A program made the translations under genes and the position numbers. Below, piece by piece: positions 46,609-55,630 of a stretch of 64,000 bases of DNA. The notes under the pieces are model-generated. The model had not been told where the DNA came from. It saw nothing but the letters and a program-made list of their open reading frames with translations, and made no database searches. Source of the stretch: Marinimicrobium sp050113635. Its GTDB lineage: Bacteria > Pseudomonadota > Gammaproteobacteria > Pseudomonadales > Cellvibrionaceae. The DNA lies in the NCBI RefSeq assembly GCF_050113635.1, contig NZ_JBNJLT010000007.1, positions 143,758-207,757 on the forward strand. Reading direction: 5' to 3'. The number at the start of each line of letters is the position of its first letter. Position 1 is the first letter of the stretch.

Positions 46609-47877
46609 ATGACTATAGAGATCAAAGCCCCGACTTTTCCCGAATCCGTTCAGGACGGGAGCATTGCCACTTGGCACAAAAAGCCCGGTGAGTCCGTTTC
46701 CCGCGATGAGCTGATTGTTGATATTGAAACCGATAAAGTTGTTATGGAAGTGGTGGCGCCCGCGGATGGCAGCCTCTCCGAAATCCTCAAAGAAGAGGGT
46801 GACACGGTTGAAAGCAACGAAGTGATTGCCAAATTTGAAGAGGGCGCTGCAGGTTCCGCGAAAGGCGGCTCTGACGGTAAGGATGAGAAGCCAGCGGCCG
46901 AGGAAAAAAGCCCGGCACAGAGCACCAAGTCCGGTGAATCGGCTGACACCGGTGACAGCTCCAGCAGCGATGACAAACTGTTGAGTCCGGCAGCGCGAAA
47001 AATGGCCGATGAAAACAATATCGACCCGAACAGCGTTCCCGGCACAGGAAAAGACGGTCGCGTCACCAAAGAAGACGTTGCCAACTTCCTCAAATCCGGT
47101 GGCGGTAAAAGCGAACCGTCAAAAGCCAGTGGTTCCTCGACGGCGGAAGCCCCGGTGGAGGCGCCTCAGGGAGAGCGTGCCGAGAAACGTGTGCCGATGA
47201 CGCGGTTGCGCAAGCGTATTGCAGAGCGTCTGCTGGAGGCCTCCAACACGACGGCTATGCTGACCACGTTCAACGAAGTGAACATGGCGCCCATTATGGA
47301 GCTGCGCTCCAAATACAAAGACAAGTTTGAAAAAGCACACGACGGTACTCGCCTGGGCTTCATGGGCTTTTTCGTGAAGGCGGCGGTCGAGGCGTTGCGC
47401 CGTTTCCCGGCGGTGAACGCATCCATCGATAACAACGATGTGGTTTACCACGGTTACCAGGACATTGGTGTGGCGGTTTCCACTGATAAAGGTCTGGTGG
47501 TGCCGGTGCTGCGCAACGCCGAGAACATGGGGCTTGCCGACATTGAAAGCACCATCCGCGATTACGGTCTGCGGGCGCGCGATGGCAAGCTGGGTATTGA
47601 AGAAATGACTGGCGGTACCTTCACGATCACCAACGGCGGTGTGTTTGGGTCATTGCTGTCCACCCCGATTCTGAATATGCCTCAGTCTGCGATTCTGGGT
47701 ATGCATAAAATTCAGGAGCGGCCCATGGCCGTTAATGGGGAGGTCAAAATCCTGCCGATGATGTACCTGGCGCTTTCTTATGATCACCGTTTGCTGGATG
47801 GAAAAGAAGCGGTGCAGTTCCTGGTGACCATCAAGGATCTGCTGGAAGATCCGGCGCGCATCCTGTTGGAAATTTAA
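46609..47877 (+). CDS. sucB: Dihydrolipoyl succinyltransferase (2-oxoglutarate dehydrogenase E2)
   Basis: Core of the complex; passes succinyl from SucA to CoA. The 422 residues have one lipoyl domain with lipoylated Lys43 in DIETDKVVMEV. An Ala/Ser/Lys-rich linker and the E3-binding domain (LLSPAARKMADENNIDPNSV) follow. The catalytic domain ends with the active-site LSYDHRLLDGKEAV (His and Asp). Confidence 0.99.
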   Translation: MTIEIKAPTFPESVQDGSIATWHKKPGESVSRDELIVDIETDKVVMEVVAPADGSLSEILKEEGDTVESNEVIAKFEEGAAGSAKGGSDGKDEKPAAEEKSPAQSTKSGESADTGDSSSSDDKLLSPAARKMADENNIDPNSVPGTGKDGRVTKEDVANFLKSGGGKSEPSKASGSSTAEAPVEAPQGERAEKRVPMTRLRKRIAERLLEASNTTAMLTTFNEVNMAPIMELRSKYKDKFEKAHDGTRLGFMGFFVKAAVEALRRFPAVNASIDNNDVVYHGYQDIGVAVSTDKGLVVPVLRNAENMGLADIESTIRDYGLRARDGKLGIEEMTGGTFTITNGGVFGSLLSTPILNMPQSAILGMHKIQERPMAVNGEVKILPMMYLALSYDHRLLDGKEAVQFLVTIKDLLEDPARILLEI

Positions 47878-47883
47878 TGTTTG

Positions 47884-47907
47884 AAGCGGGCAGGAAACTG
47901 CCCGCTT
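47884..47907 (+). other. Hairpin with GAAA tetraloop between sucB and lpdA
   Basis: AAGCGGGCAG (47884-47893) pairs perfectly with 47898-47907 across a GAAA loop, followed by TTGCC. The stable GNRA-capped stem may act as a weak terminator or mRNA stabiliser that adjusts lpdA expression relative to sucAB. Confidence 0.7.
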
Positions 47908-47985
47908 TGCCACTGGTTCGTTGATCCCGGCGGAATGCATGTTCCCCGCTGAGATAAACCGCTTTACACATTTGGGAAAGGTATT

Positions 47986-49425
47986 ATGTCTGATAAATTT
48001 GATGTTGTTGTCATCGGTTCCGGGCCCGCTGGTTACGTGGCGGCCATTCGCGCTGCGCAACTCGGTCTCAAAACCGCCTGTATCGAGAAGTGGCAGAATG
48101 CCGAGGGTAAGGGCGTCAATGGCGGAACCTGCCTGAACGTTGGTTGTATCCCCTCCAAGGCGTTGTTGGACAGCTCCTACAAGTATCACGAAGCGAAAGA
48201 CGACTTCAGCGTACACGGCATCAGCACCAAGGGTATCGATATTAATGTACCCTCCATGATTGAGCGCAAAAACAACATCGTCAAACAACTGACCGGCGGG
48301 ATTTCTGCGCTGTTCAAAGCGAATGGCGTGACGTCTGTTTTCGGTACCGGAAAGTTGCTGTCGAATCGCAAAGTGGAAGTCACCGGTCTTGATGGCAAAA
48401 CCCAGACTCTGGAAGCGGACAACGTCATCCTGGCTTCCGGCTCCAAGCCCATCGATATTCCCGTGGCCAAAGTCGACGATAAGGTTATCGTGGATTCCAC
48501 AGGTGCTCTGGAGTTCGACAGTGTACCGAAACGCCTAGGCGTGATTGGGGCCGGGGTTATCGGTCTGGAGCTGGGCAGTGTGTGGAATCGTCTGGGTTCC
48601 GAAGTGGTGGTCCTGGAGGCGATGGAGAGCTTTCTTTCCATCATGGATCAGCAGATTGCGAAAGAAACCCAGAAAATCCTGACCAAACAAGGTTTGGATA
48701 TTCGTCTGAGCTGCCGGGTAACCGGCTCAGAAGTCAAAGGCAAGAAAGTGACGGTCACCTTTACCGATAAAGAAGGTAAAGAGCAGAAAGAAACGTTCGA
48801 TAAACTGATTGTTTGCGTTGGCCGCCGTCCTTACACAGAAGGTTTGCTGTCAGAAGACAGTGGTGTCAACCTGGACGAACGTGGTTTTATTTACGTCAAC
48901 GACTTGTGCGCGACTGACGCGCCGGGCGTGTGGGCAATCGGCGATGTGGTCCGTGGCCCTATGCTGGCCCATAAAGGCTCAGAAGAGGGGGTCATGGTGG
49001 CCGAGCGTATCGCCGGACAAAAAACCGTCATGAATTACGACGTCATCCCCAATGTCATTTATACCCACCCCGAAGTGGCTTCCGTGGGCCGTAACGAAGA
49101 GCAGCTGAAAGCGGACGGTGAACCCTATAAAGTCGGTACTTTCCCGTTTGCGGCGAGCGGTCGCGCCATGGCTGCGAATGAAACCCAAGGCCTGGTAAAA
49201 ATCATCGCACATGCGGAAACGGATCGAGTGCTGGGCGCCCATATCGTAGGCCCGAGTGCTGCTGATTTGATCCAGCAAGTCGCGATTGCAATGGAATTCG
49301 GCAGCAGCGCCGAAGACCTGGGTCTGATGGTGTTCGGCCATCCGACTCTGTCCGAGGCAGTACACGAAGCCGCTCTGGCGGTTCATGGACATGCGATCCA
49401 TGTCGCCAACAAGAAGAAGCGCTAA
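47986..49425 (+). CDS. lpdA: Dihydrolipoamide dehydrogenase (E3)
   Basis: FAD enzyme that reoxidises dihydrolipoamide with NAD. The 479 residues carry the FAD motif GSGPAGYVAAIRAA, the redox disulfide GGTCLNVGCIPSKALL, the NAD motif GVIGAGVIGLELGSVW and the C-terminal HPTLSEAVHEAALA (His-Glu pair). Position after sucB suggests the 2-oxoglutarate complex is a main partner. Confidence 0.98.
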   Translation: MSDKFDVVVIGSGPAGYVAAIRAAQLGLKTACIEKWQNAEGKGVNGGTCLNVGCIPSKALLDSSYKYHEAKDDFSVHGISTKGIDINVPSMIERKNNIVKQLTGGISALFKANGVTSVFGTGKLLSNRKVEVTGLDGKTQTLEADNVILASGSKPIDIPVAKVDDKVIVDSTGALEFDSVPKRLGVIGAGVIGLELGSVWNRLGSEVVVLEAMESFLSIMDQQIAKETQKILTKQGLDIRLSCRVTGSEVKGKKVTVTFTDKEGKEQKETFDKLIVCVGRRPYTEGLLSEDSGVNLDERGFIYVNDLCATDAPGVWAIGDVVRGPMLAHKGSEEGVMVAERIAGQKTVMNYDVIPNVIYTHPEVASVGRNEEQLKADGEPYKVGTFPFAASGRAMAANETQGLVKIIAHAETDRVLGAHIVGPSAADLIQQVAIAMEFGSSAEDLGLMVFGHPTLSEAVHEAALAVHGHAIHVANKKKR

Positions 49426-49446
49426 ATAATAACCAGAAACAACACT

Positions 49447-49565
49447 GAGTTTGCGAACTCAACCCAAGGGGGCAGGCCGTTTTGGAACGGTCTGCCATTT
49501 GGTCATTTAAGCCGGACTTGCCGCAGGACTCCTCGGCCCGGCGTCAGACAATGTGGAATTGCACC
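49447..49565 (+). ncRNA. Structured leader upstream of sucC (candidate cis-regulatory RNA)
   Basis: A small hairpin GAGTT/AACTC (49447-49460) is followed by an 11-bp hairpin with TTGG loop and one G-T pair (49471-49496). About 70 further bases precede ATG 49566. A conserved sucC RNA motif has been reported in gammaproteobacteria; membership here is not verified. The in-frame extension of sucC through this leader is unlikely. Confidence 0.4.
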
Positions 49566-50732
49566 ATGAATTTGCACGAATATCAGGGTAAGCAGTTATT
49601 CGCCCAGTACGGACTGCCAGTCTCCAAGGGCATCGCTGCCAAGACCCCCGCGGAAGCTGCTGCTGCCGCTGACACTATTGGTGGTAGTGAATTTGTCGTG
49701 AAGGCACAGGTTCACGCCGGTGGACGCGGTAAGGCCGGAGGCGTCAAGCTGGTTAAATCCAAAGCGGACATCGAAGCGTTTGCCAAGCAGTGGCTCGGCA
49801 AGAATCTGGTGACCTACCAGACGGATGAAAAAGGTCAGCCGGTCAGCCGTATTTTGGTCGAGACCTGCACCGATATCGATAAAGAGCTGTACCTGGGTGC
49901 TGTGGTAGACCGCGCCACTCGCCGTATCGTGTTCATGGCGTCCACCGAAGGTGGTGTCGAAATCGAGAAAGTGGCGGAAGAAACCCCGGAAAAAATCCTG
50001 AAAGCCACCATCGATCCGCTGGTCGGTGCACAGCCTTACCAAGGCCGTGACCTGGCGTTCAAGCTGGGCCTGGAAGGCAAGCAGATCAAACAGTTCGTCC
50101 AGATTTTTCTGGGACTGGCGAAACTGTTTAAAGAAAAAGACGTGGCGCTGATCGAGATTAACCCTCTGGTCATCACCACACAAGGTGACTTGCATTGTCT
50201 GGACGCCAAAGTAGCCATTGATGGTAACGCGCTGTACCGCCATCAGGACCTGCAGGAAATGCACGACCCCTCTCAGGAAGACTCGCGTGAAGCGCATGCG
50301 GCGCAGTGGGAACTCAACTACGTAGCACTCGACGGTAACATTGGTTGTATGGTCAATGGTGCCGGTCTGGCCATGGGTACCATGGATATCGTGAAATTGC
50401 ATGGCGGTGCGCCGGCAAATTTCTTGGATGTCGGCGGCGGTGCCACCAAAGAGCGCGTGGTCGAGGCGTTTAAGATCATTCTGTCCGACGAAAACGTCAA
50501 AGCCGTTTTGATCAACATCTTCGGTGGTATCGTTCGCTGCGATCTGATCGCCGAAGGCGTGATCGGCGCTGTGGAAGAAGTGGGTGTGAAAGTGCCTGTG
50601 GTGGTGCGTCTGGAAGGTAACAACGCCGAACTGGGTGCCAAAGTACTGGCGGACAGCGGTTTGAATATCATCGCCGCGACCAGCTTGACTGACGCTGCTC
50701 AGCAAGTGGTTAAAGCAGCGGAGGGTAAATAA
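49566..50732 (+). CDS. sucC: Succinyl-CoA synthetase beta subunit
   Basis: ATP-grasp subunit that makes ATP or GTP from succinyl-CoA with SucD. From ATG 49566 (MNLHEYQGKQLFAQYGLPVS) the length is 388 residues, equal to E. coli. HAGGRGKAGGVKLVKS binds nucleotide and the C-terminal NIFGGIVRCDLIAEGV contacts the alpha subunit. The stop overlaps the sucD start (TAATG). Confidence 0.99.
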   Translation: MNLHEYQGKQLFAQYGLPVSKGIAAKTPAEAAAAADTIGGSEFVVKAQVHAGGRGKAGGVKLVKSKADIEAFAKQWLGKNLVTYQTDEKGQPVSRILVETCTDIDKELYLGAVVDRATRRIVFMASTEGGVEIEKVAEETPEKILKATIDPLVGAQPYQGRDLAFKLGLEGKQIKQFVQIFLGLAKLFKEKDVALIEINPLVITTQGDLHCLDAKVAIDGNALYRHQDLQEMHDPSQEDSREAHAAQWELNYVALDGNIGCMVNGAGLAMGTMDIVKLHGGAPANFLDVGGGATKERVVEAFKIILSDENVKAVLINIFGGIVRCDLIAEGVIGAVEEVGVKVPVVVRLEGNNAELGAKVLADSGLNIIAATSLTDAAQQVVKAAEGK

Positions 50733-51604
50733 TGAGCATTTTGATCAACAAAGACACCAAAGTAATCTGCCAGGGTTTCACAGGCGCTCAAGGCACCTTC
50801 CACTCTGAGCAAGCCATTGCGTACGGCACCAAAATGGTCGGTGGCGTTACGCCGGGCAAAGGCGGCCAGACCCACTTGGGCCTGCCGGTGTTCAATACCG
50901 TTGCTGAAGCGGTTGAAGCCACAGGTGCCGAAGCGTCTGTTATTTACGTACCGGCTCCGTTCTGTAAAGACTCGATTCTTGAAGCGGCCAACGCCGGTAT
51001 CAAGCTCATCGTATGTATCACCGAAGGCATTCCGACACTGGACATGCTGGACTGCAAAGTGAAGTGTGACGAGTTGGGTGTTCGCCTGATTGGTCCGAAC
51101 TGCCCGGGCGTCATCACGCCGGGCGAGAGCAAAATCGGTATCATGCCGGGCCACATTCACAAGCCGGGTCGTGTGGGTATCGTATCCCGCTCCGGGACGC
51201 TGACCTACGAAGCGGTCAAACAAACGACCGACTTCGGTTTCGGCCAGTCCACGTGCGTGGGTATTGGTGGTGACCCGATTCCGGGCTCCAACTTCATCGA
51301 CATTCTGGAAATGTTTCAGAACGACCCTAAAACCGAAGCGATCGTAATGATTGGTGAAATTGGTGGCAGCGCGGAAGAAGAAGCCGCCGCTTACATCAAG
51401 CAAAACGTCACCAAGCCGGTGGTTTCCTACATCGCGGGTGTTACCGCGCCGAAAGGCAAGCGCATGGGCCACGCTGGTGCGATTATTGCCGGCGGTAAAG
51501 GCACGGCGGATGAGAAGTTCGCCGCATTGGAAGATGCGGGTGTTAAAACCGTTCGCAGTCTGGCCGACATCGGCGAGGCGCTGAAAGAAGCCACTGGGTG
51601 GTAA
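50732..51604 (+). CDS. sucD: Succinyl-CoA synthetase alpha subunit
   Basis: CoA-binding subunit that carries the phosphohistidine intermediate. The 290 residues include GFTGAQGTFHSEQAI, the CoA-binding IVSRSGTLTYEAV and the phosphohistidine loop GKRMGHAGAIIAGGKGTA. It ends the suc cluster ahead of a strong terminator. Confidence 0.99.
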   Translation: MSILINKDTKVICQGFTGAQGTFHSEQAIAYGTKMVGGVTPGKGGQTHLGLPVFNTVAEAVEATGAEASVIYVPAPFCKDSILEAANAGIKLIVCITEGIPTLDMLDCKVKCDELGVRLIGPNCPGVITPGESKIGIMPGHIHKPGRVGIVSRSGTLTYEAVKQTTDFGFGQSTCVGIGGDPIPGSNFIDILEMFQNDPKTEAIVMIGEIGGSAEEEAAAYIKQNVTKPVVSYIAGVTAPKGKRMGHAGAIIAGGKGTADEKFAALEDAGVKTVRSLADIGEALKEATGW

Positions 51605-51616
51605 ATCTTTCGGATC

Positions 51617-51646
51617 AAAAAAGGCGGCCCTCGGGTCGCCTTTTTT
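51617..51646 (+). terminator. Intrinsic terminator after sucD
   Basis: AAAAAAGGCG (51617-51626) pairs with CGCCTTTTTT (51637-51646) around a ten-base loop that can itself pair CCC with GGG. Confidence 0.95.
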
Positions 51647-51687
51647 GTGTCTGCTTGGGTGCACATGAGGTGCCGACTAGGTAGTCC

Positions 51688-51799
51688 GGCACAGGATAGG
51701 GCGCATCAGTTGGGGACCCGCCGTAAACCCGTCCATGGGGGCTTCTCATCGGCATCCATGCCTCAGAGAGTCCCCAACTGATGCGCCCTATCCTGTGCC
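51688..51799 (+). repeat. Variable-stem/conserved-core hairpin element, copy 2
   Basis: A perfect 29-bp inverted repeat (51688-51716 with 51771-51799) encloses a 54-nt core (51717-51770). The core begins CCCGCCGTAAACCC. Its two internal hairpins are CCCGTCCATGGG and GGCATCCATGCC. The arm sequence is unrelated to those of the other copies, although both arms of copies 2 and 3 start GGCA. The arms stop abruptly: the next base pair on the outside is mismatched. Confidence 0.93.
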
Positions 51800-51897
51800 T
51801 CAGTGCCACCCGTCTATTTTGAGCGCCCTGTGCAAAATTGTAGTGTGGCCTTTGAAATATGAACATATTTGCTTTTAAAAGGTGCTAAAGCCGCAGA

Positions 51898-52009
51898 GGC
51901 ATCAGGGAGGGACCGGTGTTCGGAGACTCTCTGAGGCATGGATGCCGATGAGAAGCCTACATGGATGTATTCACGGCGGGTCTCCGAACACCGGTCCCTC
52001 CCTGATGCC
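51898..52009 (-). repeat. Variable-stem/conserved-core hairpin element, copy 3
   Basis: A perfect 29-bp inverted repeat (51898-51926 with 51981-52009) encloses a 54-nt core (51927-51980) in the opposite orientation to copy 2. Read in the same direction the two cores differ at about six positions, all in or beside the first small hairpin. There CCC/GGG in copy 2 becomes TAC/GTA in copy 3, so pairing is kept. It ends 12 bp from the rluE stop. Confidence 0.93.
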
Positions 52010-52021
52010 GGACTTTCCGCC

Positions 52022-52609
52022 TTAACGTTTGCGAGATCGTTGCTGAGGCCTGCGAGGGGTTTTAGGTAAATGTAACGGCTCAACCCGATACTCGCCAGGC
52101 TGCAATGACTCAATATTCCAAGTCCCGATACGGACTCGCACCAGACGCAGGGTAGGGTGGCCCACCGCCGCCGTCATCCGTCGTACCTGCCGATTGCGGC
52201 CCTCCGAGATCGTCAGCTCAAGCCATGTGGTCGGGACCGATTGGCGAAAGCGAACCGGCGGATTCCGCGACCACAATGGTGGCTCGGAGATCACCTTCGC
52301 CTTCGCGGGTCGTGTCGGGCCATCATTGAGCCGGACACCCTGCCTGAGCGCCCCAAGGACCGCCTGATCGGGGCTACCCTCCACTTGTACCCAGTACACC
52401 TTGGGCAATTTGTGGAGAGGATGGGCGACCTGGTGCTGCACTTGACCGTCGTCGGTCAGCAGCAACAGCCCCTCGGAGTCTCGATCCAGGCGACCGGCCG
52501 GGTAGACACCTGGGCGATCAATGTAGCGGGCCAGCGTTTCACGGCCTTCCGTATCGGTGAATTGGGACAAGACCCCGTAAGGCTTGTTAAATAGCAATAG
52601 ACTTGGCAC
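52022..52609 (-). CDS. rluE: 23S rRNA pseudouridine synthase, RluE-like
   Basis: 195-residue RsuA/RluB/E/F-class pseudouridine synthase; RluE modifies U2457 of 23S rRNA. The catalytic aspartate lies in GRLDRDSEGLLLLTDDG, and ISEGRNRQVRRMTAAVGHPTLRLVR is the second signature. It lacks an S4 domain, as RluE does. The start is GTG 52609 (VPSLLLFNKPYG) behind GAGG. The position beside icd matches pseudomonads. RluE rather than another paralogue is inferred from length and neighbours. Confidence 0.85.
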   Translation of the reverse strand: MPSLLLFNKPYGVLSQFTDTEGRETLARYIDRPGVYPAGRLDRDSEGLLLLTDDGQVQHQVAHPLHKLPKVYWVQVEGSPDQAVLGALRQGVRLNDGPTRPAKAKVISEPPLWSRNPPVRFRQSVPTTWLELTISEGRNRQVRRMTAAVGHPTLRLVRVRIGTWNIESLQPGEYRVEPLHLPKTPRRPQQRSRKR

Positions 52610-52643
52610 AGATCAACCTCGATTCATGCCGGGCGTGGCCATT

Positions 52644-52654
52644 ACTGGTATAAT
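52644..52654 (+). promoter_or_regulatory. Candidate extended -10 promoter of icd
   Basis: A consensus TATAAT (52649-52654) is preceded by TGG, giving an extended -10. No strong -35 is seen. It is 55 bp upstream of the icd start. Confidence 0.55.
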
Positions 52655-52708
52655 GCGCGCGTTCAAAAAATCGGCACACACCCTGAACAGATGGAGTGAC
52701 AGCTTATC

Positions 52709-54940
52709 ATGACCGAATCCAAAATCATCTACACGGAAACCGACGAAGCGCCAGCACTGGCGACCTATTCATTGCTGCCTATTATTCGCGCGTTTGCCGA
52801 GCCTTGTGGTGTCGCCATCGAAACCCGCGATATTTCCCTCTCAGGGCGTATCATCTCCCAGTTCCCGGAGCGCCTGACCGACGAACAACGCATTGACGAC
52901 CACCTGGCGGAGCTGGGTGAACTGGCCAAAACACCGGAAGCCAATATTGTGAAGCTGCCCAATATCAGCGCCTCCATTCCCCAATTGAAAGCGGCCATCA
53001 AAGAACTTCAAAAGCAGGGCTACGACCTGCCTGACTATCCTGAAGACCCGTCGACCGACGAAGAGAAAACCATTCAGGCCAAATACGACAAAGTGAAAGG
53101 CAGTGCGGTGAACCCGGTGCTGCGCGAGGGCAACTCTGACCGCCGTGCACCGGCCTCAGTCAAACAGTATGCCCGCCACAACCCGCATAAAATGGGGGCC
53201 TGGAGCGCTGATTCCAAATCGCATGTGTCGCATATGTCTCACGGCGATTTTTATGGCAGCGAAAAGTCGGTGCTGGTGGAAAAGGAAGGTGATGTCAAAA
53301 TCCAGCTGGTGACCGAAGCCGGCGACACCCAGGTGCTGAAGGCAAAAACGCCTTTGCTGGACGGTGAAATCATCGACGCGGCGGTGATGAGCAAGAAAGC
53401 GCTTCGGGAATTTCTGGAAGCGGAAATCAACGACGCCAAGGCCAAGGATGTACTGTTCTCGCTGCACCTGAAAGCGACCATGATGAAAGTGTCCGATCCG
53501 ATCCTGTTTGGTCACGCCGTATCGGTGTTCTACGCGGATGCGCTGAAAAAGCATGAAGCCGCGCTGAAGTCCGTGGGCTTCGATCCCAATAATGGGATTG
53601 GCGATCTGTATGCCTGTGTGGAAAACCTGCCGGAAGATCAGCGTAAAGCGGTTATCGCCGATGTGGAGGCGGTCTACCAGGATCGCCCCAGCCTGGCCAT
53701 GGTGAATTCCGACAAAGGCATTACCAACCTGCATGTGCCGAGCGATGTGATTATCGACGCGTCTATGCCAGCGATGCTGCGCGATTCCGGCAAAATGTGG
53801 GGCGCCGATAACGCCCGCCACGATGCCAAAGCGGTGATTCCGGATCGCTGCTACGCCACTATTTACCAGGCAGTTATTGATGATTGCCGCACGCACGGTG
53901 CCTTCGATCCTACCACCATGGGTAGTGTGTCCAATGTGGGTTTGATGGCTCAGAAAGCGGAAGAGTACGGCTCGCACGACAAGACATTTGAAATCGCCAC
54001 GGCGGGCAAAGTACAGGTAGTGGATAGCGAAGGTCAGGTGTTGCTGGAGCAGTCTGTGGACGCGGGCGATATCTTCCGCATGTGCCAGGTCAAGGACGCG
54101 CCGATTCGCGACTGGGTGAAGCTGGCGGTAAATCGTGCCCGGGAAAGCGGTACTCCGGCGGTGTTCTGGTTGGATCCGAAACGTGCGCACGATGCGCAAG
54201 TGACCAGAAAAGTCGAGCAGTATCTGAAGGATCACGATACCAGCGGTCTGGAAATTCATATCATGAGCCCGGAAGAGGCCATGAAGTTCTCTCTGGAGCG
54301 TCTGCGTCAGGGTAAAGACACCATTTCCGTTACCGGTAATGTGTTGCGTGACTATCTGACAGACTTGTTCCCCATCATGGAACTGGGTACGAGTGCCAAA
54401 ATGCTCTCCATTGTCCCGTTAATGAATGGCGGTGGCCTGTTCGAAACGGGAGCGGGCGGTTCGGCACCGAAGCACGTTCAGCAGTTCCTGGAAGAAAACC
54501 ACTTGCGTTGGGATTCGCTGGGTGAGTTTCTCGCCATGGTTGAGTCCCTGCGGCATTACGGCAAGGTCACTGGGAATGCAAAAGCCAAAGTCCTGGCAGA
54601 CACGCTGGACCAGGCGAATGCGGCTTTCCTGCAAAACAACAAGTCCCCTTCCCGCAAAGTGGGAGAGCTCGATAATCGCGGCAGCCACTTTTACCTTGCT
54701 CTGTATTGGGCCGAAGCGCTGGCGGCACAGTCCGATGACGCGGAACTCAAGCAGCGCTTTACCCAACTGGCTGAAACCCTGAAGGCTAAGGAAGCCACCA
54801 TTGTGGGTGAGCTGAACGGGGTTCAGGGCAACCCCGTCGATATTGAAGGCTATTATCGTCCGAATAAGGGAAAAACGCTGTCGGCGATGCGCCCCAGTGA
54901 CACCCTTAACGGGGCACTAAACGCGTTGAAGAACGCCTGA
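52709..54940 (+). CDS. icd: Isocitrate dehydrogenase, monomeric NADP type
   Basis: Oxidatively decarboxylates isocitrate to 2-oxoglutarate, supplying NADPH. At 743 residues it is the large monomeric class, unrelated in layout to the 416-residue dimeric enzyme. NVIKLPNISASIPQLKAAIKEL-like N-terminal sequence, HGDFYGSEKSVLVEKEGDV, MWGADNARHDAKAVIPDRCYA and NHLRWDSLGEFLAM are family blocks. A terminator follows. No dimeric Icd is present in the window. Confidence 0.97.
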   Translation: MTESKIIYTETDEAPALATYSLLPIIRAFAEPCGVAIETRDISLSGRIISQFPERLTDEQRIDDHLAELGELAKTPEANIVKLPNISASIPQLKAAIKELQKQGYDLPDYPEDPSTDEEKTIQAKYDKVKGSAVNPVLREGNSDRRAPASVKQYARHNPHKMGAWSADSKSHVSHMSHGDFYGSEKSVLVEKEGDVKIQLVTEAGDTQVLKAKTPLLDGEIIDAAVMSKKALREFLEAEINDAKAKDVLFSLHLKATMMKVSDPILFGHAVSVFYADALKKHEAALKSVGFDPNNGIGDLYACVENLPEDQRKAVIADVEAVYQDRPSLAMVNSDKGITNLHVPSDVIIDASMPAMLRDSGKMWGADNARHDAKAVIPDRCYATIYQAVIDDCRTHGAFDPTTMGSVSNVGLMAQKAEEYGSHDKTFEIATAGKVQVVDSEGQVLLEQSVDAGDIFRMCQVKDAPIRDWVKLAVNRARESGTPAVFWLDPKRAHDAQVTRKVEQYLKDHDTSGLEIHIMSPEEAMKFSLERLRQGKDTISVTGNVLRDYLTDLFPIMELGTSAKMLSIVPLMNGGGLFETGAGGSAPKHVQQFLEENHLRWDSLGEFLAMVESLRHYGKVTGNAKAKVLADTLDQANAAFLQNNKSPSRKVGELDNRGSHFYLALYWAEALAAQSDDAELKQRFTQLAETLKAKEATIVGELNGVQGNPVDIEGYYRPNKGKTLSAMRPSDTLNGALNALKNA

Positions 54941-54971
54941 TTCCGCCCCGGTAAGACGGTTCATAGCGAAG

Positions 54972-55004
54972 CCCCCGTCACCCAAAAGGGTGTCGGGGGT
55001 TTTG
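54972..55004. terminator. Intrinsic terminator, icd/cspD
   Basis: CCCCCG (54972-54977) and CACCC pair with GGGTG and CGGGGG around AAAA with one T-T mismatch, followed by TTTTG. It sits between convergent genes. Confidence 0.88.
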
Positions 55005-55048
55005 TTTGTCAGGCAGCGCCCCAATATAAGGAGGAGGCTGGCGCTCCG

Positions 55049-55354
55049 TCAGTGTGTTGTGACGGCAGCGTGGGCCTTGTTGTTGGCCTCGAAATCGGCA
55101 CGTTCTGTCGGGGCGGTCTCGGCGGCAATTCGCTCGGCCCCTTGAGGAGAATCCGAGGAAATGATGTTCGTGGCGTGGAAACCTTTATCACCTTTGGTGA
55201 TATCGAACGCGACCAGTTGACCTGCCTTGAGGGTTTTGTAGCCTTCCATCTGGATGGCCGAATAGTGCGCGAACAGGTCTTCGCCTCCCTCATCGGGCAG
55301 GATAAAGCCATAGCCTTTGGCATTGTTGAACCACTTAACGGTACCTGTGGGCAT
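55049..55354 (-). CDS. cspD: Cold-shock-domain protein, CspD-like
   Basis: 101-residue single-strand nucleic-acid-binding protein. The cold-shock domain (about 1-68) has RNP1 KGYGFILP and RNP2 DLFAHYSAI. A 30-residue Ala/Glu/Thr-rich tail follows and is longer than in CspA. AAGGATTCCACC before ATG 55354 sets the start. CspD in E. coli inhibits replication in stationary phase; that role here is inferred from the conserved position opposite clpS. Confidence 0.88.
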   Translation of the reverse strand: MPTGTVKWFNNAKGYGFILPDEGGEDLFAHYSAIQMEGYKTLKAGQLVAFDITKGDKGFHATNIISSDSPQGAERIAAETAPTERADFEANNKAHAAVTTH

Positions 55355-55477
55355 GGTGGAATCCTTCTGGTTGGTGAGATATAGCATCTCATCATAATTC
55401 GTTATTAGAGTTTGCCTGCTTATAACCACCTTTGCCGTGTTAACCTGGATTTGGTGGTTTTTTGATCAGGCTTAGTT

Positions 55478-55506
55478 GTTTTAGCCGAGTTTTAAGCCAC
55501 TGTCAA
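55478..55506 (-). promoter_or_regulatory. Candidate cspD promoter
   Basis: On the minus strand a consensus TTGACA (55506-55501) and TAAAAC (55483-55478) are 17 bp apart. The leader would be about 115 nt, long enough to fold, as is usual for cold-shock mRNAs. Confidence 0.6.
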
Positions 55507-55630
55507 GTGTAATTGGCTTGTGGTTAGGAGGGTTGGCTCCTGATCCGGTACAATGAAGTTTGGGCTCGTTGACGGACCTAAGGCCCTAAACAATTTTTTA
55601 CGCAACCTTTTTACGGCACCTGTGGGAAAA

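Larger units (their letters stand above)
51605..52021. other. Convergent intergenic region, sucD/rluE
   Basis: About 417 bp with no gene. It holds the sucD terminator and two hairpin elements in opposite orientations (51688-51799 and 51898-52009). The A/T-rich 98 bp between them shows nothing recognisable. Confidence 0.8.
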
